Assembly (NCBI RefSeq): GCF_041296385.1
Contig: NC_091023.1
Location: 20,426,924 to 20,490,923, forward strand
Length of the DNA: 64,000 nt
Reading direction: 5' to 3'
From: Aphelocoma coerulescens
Lineage: Eukaryota > Chordata > Aves > Passeriformes > Corvidae
Shown: one piece after another, positions 57,150 to 64,000 of the stretch
How the letters are laid out: each line of letters begins with the position of its first letter
How positions within the stretch are numbered: the first letter of the stretch is position 1
Notes under the pieces: model-generated
Databases searched by the model: none
What the model was told of the DNA's origin: nothing
The model's input: the letters and a program-made list of their open reading frames with translations, nothing else
Made by a program: the position numbers and the translations under genes

Positions 57150-58391
57150 GTAAGCAGGGTCTTTGGTAGTGATAATTATTGGCAGTAATGTTATAATTAT
57201 ATACCACAGGTCTACAAAATGTAAGGTTATGCATTGTCATGATTGCATTGTTTCTTAAAGAAAAAATGTTCTACAGGTCTACAGCTCTGGTTTGAAGCTG
57301 GGGTTTGGTCAGTGCTAGGGAGCTCTGGTTATTGGGAGGAAACCCCAGTTTTAGCCAAGCTCAGACAGGGAGCTACAGTGGTATCTGGAGGGCTGCAGTC
57401 ACTTATGGCTGTCCTGCAGGATGCTCCACCTCAAGCAGATAAGTGCTGTGCGTTTCCCTTTAGCAAGCCCTCACACATCTCATCCTGTGCCTCTGACTGT
57501 AACGTGGAATCAGTATTTCCTTATTTCTTGAGGCTGTTGTGAGAACACACACAAGCCTGTAAGCTACTCAGTGTATAAGAACATCTGAAGTTTGCACAAA
57601 AGAATTTAAAACACCTCCAAACCCCAGTTCTCAACTCCCAAAGAGTACAAGTGCACTTTTCTTCCTGCTTCATGTTTTTCCCACATGGAAGAGGGGCCTT
57701 CCATTAGACCCTGAGCCAAAACCATTGAAAAGATCTTGAAAACCAGATAATATATGTCGTGTGGATCCTTTTAGTCTCTTCTAGCTAGCTAACCACCCTA
57801 GGAAAACAACCCATAAATCAACTGAAAACTTCACCTACAGTCTGCCAATCTGAAAAGCAGACACTGCCCCAGGAATGCAACCACAGCTCACTATAACAAT
57901 GGGAACAAAGGAAAAAAACTCAAACAATTCTACCTTGCACTTAGTAATTCAGCAGAGCTGCAGACAAATCGGGCAGGCAGTGATCCCCACGAGATCCACA
58001 TCACCTTCAGCCCACCATCTCCTCCTGAGCAGAGAGGTGCAGAGGGCTCTGGTGTCCAGGCAAAGATGAGTTTCAGCCTCCAGCTCAGCTGGAGAGAATT
58101 AGGGCAGCTCAGACCTCCTATGGAGGGACTGAGGGTCCCTAACAGAGGGCTTTTCTACTTTTCCTCTTTTGTTTTTTAGGCTTTCAGTAGAATTAGGGCT
58201 CTTCTAGGTTTTGGTCAAGGCATCGTTACTTGTCTTTGTTTTCAGGGGTGGTCAGGCATTCTCTGTGCCTGCTTTGAGCAAGGCAGGAAAGCGCAGGGGC
58301 TGGCTGGGTGTTGTGGGGTGAGCTGGACACAGCCCATGGTGCCAGGGCTGCTGGCTCCCCGTGTATCCTGGGGAGCTTCCAGCAACCCCCT

Positions 58392-58407
58392 CAGCAGCAG
58401 CAGCAGG
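58392..58407 (+). repeat. (CAG)5 trinucleotide repeat
   Basis: Five perfect CAG units (cagcagcagcagcag) in a locally GC-rich stretch. No open frame with a recognisable protein covers it. Confidence 0.85.
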
Positions 58408-59739
58408 GCTGCCCAGGCTGGTGATGGGGACGAAGGACACAGAGGAGGGATGGGTCTGTGAGAGGTCACCAGCCCTGCTCAGGGACAGTGTATTGAATAA
58501 CCCAAGAATTTCAGCTCATGCTGACAGCTGACCTCGAGCAGGGTGAGGGTTGGTGCCACAGGACAGTCTGTTATTTTCTTGTATCCTTGCATGAAGAGAT
58601 GCATCAGAGGGATGATTCTCTTCTGAGACACAAAATGATCTTTACATAAACATGAAGACTTTTAAGGGCTGTGAGCCTCTAGATCCTCTGCAATTCTCAA
58701 AGCACTTTTAAGAGCAATGCAGCAATGCGAACAAAATGTCATTTTTAAATGTAACTGGGTCCTCAGTGAGGTTAATGTCTCAAATCAGGACCAGTCTTCA
58801 GAACAAAAACCTGCCCAAAACACCAGAAATTAAGAGGAATAAGGAAAGAAACCTAATGAGGTTGCAAACTCAAAGTGAATTTATGAGCTCTAACCACAAA
58901 GCAGTACGGAACAGTAGCAGGACACTCATTAACAGCTTGCAGTCACTAATGGGTGACTAAGAGAGAAAGTTTGCTGTAAATAAATGCTAGTATTGCTTCA
59001 GGACTTCTGATTTTGTAACTGGGGCACTTGTAAATCAACATCAGAGCGCTGCAAGCTGTGGGATACCTGTTCCCAGATCAGGCCAGCTGGAAATGAAGCC
59101 AAAACCAACAAGTTTCCCAGACTGGGGGTTGCAAGGGCTGTCTGGGGGAAGCAGTGCCTGATGCTCCAGGCTGCCCTGTGGAGTCCTTTCATTATTTAGG
59201 CAGAAGAAAGAAACACCCCCTTCTCCCCTCACTTGCACTAAAAACCAACCCTCAGTCAGCCAGAGAAGTGTCCTGTATTTTTAATACCTTTTTTTGCACT
59301 TCATTACTGAGGGCCTCGAGCAAACTCTGTCATCAGCGATGACATAAGGAATAGAAGCAGTTGCAGGGCAGTGCAAGTGAAGGAGAAATTAAGCCATTTA
59401 ACACATGGGCAGGAGACGTGTGTTTGGGTCGAGGTAGGGATTTTTCCCTAATTAAAAACCTGGAGAAAATCTCCTTGCCTCTAATGGAATAAGCACCAAG
59501 GCAACTTTATCTGGCCCACGGACTCCCCCCGCTACCGCTGTCTGCTGTAAGAAAAGCAGGAGGGAGGAGTGGGCGAGTCTGATTTCTATGTAAAGATTGT
59601 ACAGCCAGACCTGCCCTGGAGCTGCAAAGCAACCAGACACTGGAATCCAGCCAGTTTTGTGTCGTTTCTGCAGGGCTGGCCAAATGTGCTACTGCTATTT
59701 TGGCTTCATCCGCTTCTTTCCCCTTTTCTAGCCTAATTG

Positions 59740-59940
59740 CTACAGCTCCTTGATTTCTGTTTAATGGAAAGGGTTAAATAGTTTATTAGACCAGAATTTG
59801 ATTTGCAGGAAAAAGCTTTGATGTTTTCGTGATGACTGTGATTGGCAAAGCAATTGTGATTTCTGCTGCCATGGTTAATATTTGGAAATAGCCTTTAACT
59901 GTTTATGTGAACGGAGCTCGCCCTGTCCTTTCCTGTGAAT
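59740..59940. promoter_or_regulatory. possible conserved non-coding element
   Basis: Unique block with 'gctttgatgttttcgtgatg', 'actgtgattggcaaagcaat' (CCAAT word on the minus strand), 'gctgccatggttaatatttg' and 'gtgaacggagctcgccctg'. Repeat-free. Candidate only. Confidence 0.22.
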
Positions 59941-62900
59941 TACTGAATTCTGTGGAATTAACCCTCACTGCTGCCCCATGACTCTTCACCAGGCTTTCTG
60001 CTCTGTTTTTTTGATGGAGTGATGGAAAGGTTTTACATGTCAGGTGAGGTTGGAGATAAAGCATAAAAAATGCTGTGCTGCTGGTATGAAATTATTCCTC
60101 ATTCCTTAGTCTGAAGGGACTCACAGAATTATTCAAAAATGCAGGAGAATGCAGGAGGAGCAGTCTTAACTTGTGAACACAGGAATGAGATTCCTGTTCC
60201 CATGCAGGAGAAAAGCGCCCTGACCACACCAGAGTGTGGAAATTCCAGTGCTTGGCTGGTTATGCTCATTATCCCCCATGGAAGTGGTGATACTGTGAGG
60301 AAACCGTTGTGACCTGACAGTGGGAGTTTTTTATTTCCATTAATTTATCATCCTTTTCTTTGGAGACATGTCAGTGCTGGGTATGGAGACCAAGGATCTC
60401 ACCCTGCTTTAGATAAGGCAGTATCTGTAGCACAGTGTCCATCGCCTCGCTGAGGAGCAGGGAAGACCCCTCCTCTTCAGTAGGACGTGAAGACTGGATG
60501 GAAAATTCCTCCATGCTCAGATAAGGGATTGGAAAACAATTCCTGCTTTCAGCAGGCTTTAAGAGGTAACATTCCTATTTCATGTCATCCTATACCATGC
60601 TTTCCACCTGAAAAGGTGTCATTCTCAAAAGCAGACATGAGGAAACTCTTTTAGGCCCTTTCAATTGTGGTGTTGGATAATACAAAAAGCTACAGGATGG
60701 AAAGGAAGAATTAGAGGTCAGTTGAAATTTTCCAAAGCAAAGATGCTACAGCTCAACACTCACAGACTGAAAGACACCTTCTTTGGAAGCAGAATGGGAC
60801 CAGCCTGATAACAATTTAAACCTGAATATTCCTTTTAGATTATGTTCTTAATAAAACCTTTGAAGCCAGTGTGGGATTAGCTCTGGATGTTGCTTTGGAA
60901 TCTGGCATTGTGACAGAAAAAATCAGAAATGAGTGGTAGGGTTGGCAGGGAATCTGTTTGCAGCCCTGCTCAGGAAAAAGCACCTCTTCCACAGGCAAGA
61001 CATCATGCTAGGTCATTGCAAAAGCTCATTTATATCCTCTCTCTTTTTTCAGTGTCCAGTGCTGGGTGGCTTGGGAAGAGCATTAGGACAATGCAAAAGT
61101 GGTCAGACATCATCTTCCCAACTGCTGGTGATCTGTGACATTTCATTTTCATCATCCTCACTGGACCTTTTTTCTGGAATTCTACAGCTTTTTGAATTAA
61201 TTTGTATTTCTGCTATCCATAACATCTTGTGGCAATCACAGGTGGTTTCCAAGGTGCCAGTGAACATGAATAGAGATCCAGGTCAGTTCTGTTTTGGTAA
61301 CACTGAGCAAACCTTGCAAATACTTTTCCACCTTAACCAGAGAGCAGACATCATACGGGATCTGGCTGGACCCCAAAACAAATAAATAGTGCTGATGTTC
61401 AGAAAGGAAACACCAGTTGTCCTTAAATAGTCAAGCATTGTTCTCTGACTTCCTGCAATAATCTCTGCCTTTTCACCCAAAAAGATTCCTAACTGTGTGC
61501 TTCCAATACTTCTCTGGTGTCTGCCTGCTGTGTATTTGCAACATTTGTGATTTTTATCCTTTTTCTTTGAACAGTCCTGTGCCTGATACACAGCATGTGG
61601 CATTTGGTGGCTCTGGAGGGTATGAAGTGGATATTCCATGTCCCTTCCTGGATAAAATACCCATAAGGTGATACCTGTCTATAAAGCTTGATGTCCCCAA
61701 TCTGGTGAGTGCCAGGGAGACACAGGACCTAGGGAGAAGCTGCCCCAGGGACAGAGGGCATGGGAAATGTGTGACCATGTCGGCAGTGACTGATGGGATG
61801 ATGAGGACAATTGGGAATTTTGCTGTTTGATCAGCAGTGCCTGAGCACTCACAGCAGCTCACAAAGGCAACAGACACTCTTGGGGAAATCGAGGTGATAA
61901 AACTGTGAGAGGGAAATGTGCCTGAGATGGCACAGCAGCCCAGAAACACTTTCAGCGAGGTCCAGCATGCCTGGGCATGGAGGCTTCAGCTGCAGGTGAC
62001 CTGCAACAGCTGCTCAAAAGCTTCAGAGCAATATAAAATAGGGATATTGCAGTGGCTGGAGGACTGGACTGGCAGCTCTCCTACCTGGTGGGAAGAGGTT
62101 GCCAGCAAAGGGGAGGCTGAGCTATGGCAGGACACACCATGATCATGGAAGATGAAGATCTGGGACCCTGCCAGGGTGAGCATCCAACACCGTGGCAAAG
62201 GATCCGTTGTTCTCTAGAGCTGGATGGGAGAGAGGAGAAAAAACCTTTGGTCCATAGGGCATGAGTCCTTGTGGGAGCAGGGCAGTTTGTCTACTGCTCC
62301 AAGGTCTGATCACAAACAAACCATGGATAAACCCCCTTCAGGAGCTACAAGGCACAAACTGGGCAAGTGGGAATCCTGCATCCCAATCTGCCACCTGCAT
62401 TTTTGTCCTGGGAATTGTGGAGTATTTTCCCATTTTAATTATCCTCTTCCCAACTAGCTTTTGTTCTTCTGTAAATTAGTGACTGGCATAAAAAGGGGAT
62501 ATGACAGACACAACCCAATTAACCTTTGCTGGTGATTCAACTTTAAAAGTCCCTGCACATTCACAGGGCTGTGATGGGACATAGGCATGGAATCCTCTCC
62601 CCAGCACCTGTCCAACTTGGGTGGTAAACCTGCACACCTTTTTGTAGCACCTGATCCCTTGCTGAAGAAGGGTTCATCCTGCATTTCATTTTCACTGAGG
62701 ACCACTGGCCCAAACCTGTCCTGTGAGATATCAGGAGCTTCACCCAGCTCTTCTCCCCAGTTTTGAAGAACTTCTTGGGACATCCTCATGTGGAGTCCAG
62801 GGACAGAGGGCAGTGGCAGATAGCAATGGATGTGTGTTACTGATAAATTGAAGAATCTGCCACCAAAATACATGACGGGATTTGGAGGCTAATTTGACAT

Positions 62901-63062
62901 TTTGCTGATGGGTTGTCCAACCCGCATATCTTATTTAAGTTATGCTTACAAATACACCATGACCTATGAACACTTCAGTAATGGGTTTGAGCCAGGAGTG
63001 AGTTGTGCTTCACTGAAGTAATTATTTATTCACTTAATGGGGACTGATGGTTCTGCTCAGCT

Positions 63063-63128
63063 GGGAGCTGTACATAATTAAAACCATGGTCCCTGCCCCA
63101 AGAGGCTTCTAGTCTGAAAGATGAAGCA
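63063..63128 (+). repeat. relic of an old sauropsid repeat ('ggtccctgcccc' core)
   Basis: 'gagctgtacataattaaaac' then 'catggtccctgccccaagag' and 'gcttctagtctgaaagatg' follows the order of a repeat common in turtles and crocodiles, recalled as 'gtgctgtacaaacac...' then 'gacggtccctgccccaaaga' and 'gcttacaatctaa'. The 'ggtccctgccccaa-gag-ctta-tct' core is distinctive. Divergence indicates an ancient copy. Confidence 0.55.
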
Positions 63129-63361
63129 AAGGCTGTGCCAGCAGAAGTTGCAGGAATCCTGTGTGCTCAAATTGGAAATTCAAAAAATTACATTTAAAAA
63201 AAACCCCCAAATGTGAGCTCTTTGCACACAACTTGAGACAGGGCATTTGGGGCTAGTGTATTTAACACAGTTTTCTGCTTGTATGGCTGCAACACCAAGA
63301 AAGAGAAGGCTGCTGTAGGTCAGAGGTCCTCACAAAAGCTGTTAGATAAACTCAAACTTGC

Positions 63362-63390
63362 AAAAAAAAAAAAAAAAATATATATATATA
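63362..63390 (+). repeat. A17-(TA)6 compound microsatellite
   Basis: Seventeen A followed directly by six TA units and then 'cacata'. Length variation is likely. The minus-strand frame across it is artificial. Confidence 0.95.
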
Positions 63391-64000
63391 CACATAATCC
63401 TGAAACTATGCTCAGTGCAACCTGAGGAGAAACATTGCCCAAACTGGAGCTGCCCCCCTTAAACCCAGCCCAGGAAAGTGTGGGAGCCAGTGCCAGGCAC
63501 CTTGCCCCAGGCAGAGCAGTGTTGATCAAAGAGACCTGGGCTAGAGCAATTGTGTCATACAGCTGTTCTGCAGCTGCCAGGAGCCACTGCCTCTCCCCAG
63601 ACCCGAAGAAGGGCTTGTGTTCCTGTGAGCTTGGCTTTTTTTTTACTAATTATATAATTTGGCTTAATAAAAGCTATTACCTCTCCATACAAATCTTGTG
63701 TCTCTTTGAATAGGTTGGCACATTTCCTAATAGAACCAGAAACTGCTTCTTAAACAGAAGTTTGACCATTATTGTTATTAAAATAGGAAAGGAAATGGAG
63801 GCTCATTCACAACAAAGTGATATTTATTGCTCAGTTTAATTGCCTAATGTAAAGCACATGACTGGGGATTTGAAGGGGCTGATTTGCAGTTTGGTCACCC
63901 TTTGAAACAAAGCCACTCAGGGTGAAATTGCACGTTGGAACTCAAGGATTGAAATGGCTCAGGCAGCTGAGAGAGGAATAGAACTGTTACCTAAGCACCA
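63391..64000. other. unique non-coding DNA at window end
   Basis: Nothing recognised except short T-runs at 63636. A 92-codon plus frame (63435-63713) and a minus frame across the A17-(TA)6 tract are not supported as genes. Confidence 0.55.

Larger units (their letters stand above)
57250..63062. other. unique non-coding DNA, about 5.8 kb
   Basis: No interspersed repeat recognised. A plus-strand frame of 150 codons (60933-61385), with an acceptor-like 'tcctctctcttttttcag' at its middle (to 61052), shows no known domain. 58.7-59.0 kb is unique and AT-rich with a 74-codon chance frame. An 11-base direct repeat (acaggtctaca) lies just left of this stretch and into it (57206 and 57273). Confidence 0.5.

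Noticed and set aside
60933..61385. 150-codon frame with an internal acceptor-like tract
   Set aside because: No donor of quality, no recognisable domain, and an alternative frame is equally open in the first part.
1..64000. CRISPR arrays, operons, plasmid or phage genes
   Set aside because: No regularly spaced repeats, no ribosome-binding sites ahead of long frames, and CR1 elements show a bird nuclear genome.
1..64000. Endogenous retrovirus or LTR element
   Set aside because: No paired LTRs, primer-binding site or retroviral gene motif was recognised. A solo LTR of an unfamiliar family cannot be excluded by eye.

Overview
The window looks like bird nuclear DNA, and it reads as a gene desert or the inside of one or more very large introns. 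The main evidence is nine truncated CR1 LINE copies. Each is recognisable by the avian CR1 3' end: 'ttccaacccaaac...atgattctatga' on the sense strand, or 'agaatcacagaat...ggttggaagggac' on the antisense strand. There are no Alu, B1/B2 or L1 sequences. Several CR1 copies resemble subfamilies I associate with passerines, but the species cannot be fixed from the sequence alone. Older relics of repeats familiar from turtle and crocodile genomes are also present, which fits a sauropsid.

No protein-coding gene could be recognised on either strand. The longest open frames (up to about 176 codons) have no known domain, no supporting splice structure and the composition of chance frames. No rRNA, tRNA, CRISPR or intact transposon was seen. 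What can be supported is: nine CR1 fragments; homopolymer and dinucleotide tracts; several perfect short hairpins; four or five ancient repeat relics; a CpG-dense patch around 56.2-56.9 kb; and several AT-rich, repeat-free blocks with TAAT-type, octamer-like and X-box-like motifs that resemble conserved non-coding regulatory DNA. The regulatory reading is inference.

Layout: 0-10 kb is mostly unique, with two CR1 pieces (2.05 and 4.3 kb). 10-21 kb holds one long CR1 (10.3 kb), a 29-base A-run with an AT microsatellite (16.15 kb) and two exon-like segments (12.5 kb plus strand, 20.0 kb minus strand). 21-30 kb holds an old repeat relic (21.5 kb) and three CR1 copies (24.7, 28.2, 29.4 kb). 30-42 kb is largely repeat-free, with AT-rich blocks and two neighbouring phase-0 exon-like segments (39.5 and 40.4 kb). 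42-57 kb holds two full-to-3'-end CR1 copies (53.3 and 56.1 kb), many A/T homopolymers, a hairpin cluster and the CpG patch. 57-64 kb is again mostly unique, with another old repeat relic at 63.1 kb.

No previously undescribed system is evident. The best leads are the exon-like segments with strong splice sites (19995-20183 minus; 39482-39589 with 40370-40420 plus; 12523-12625 plus; 57092-57149 plus), which RNA-seq junctions would test at once, and the regulatory-looking blocks, which a multi-bird alignment would test.
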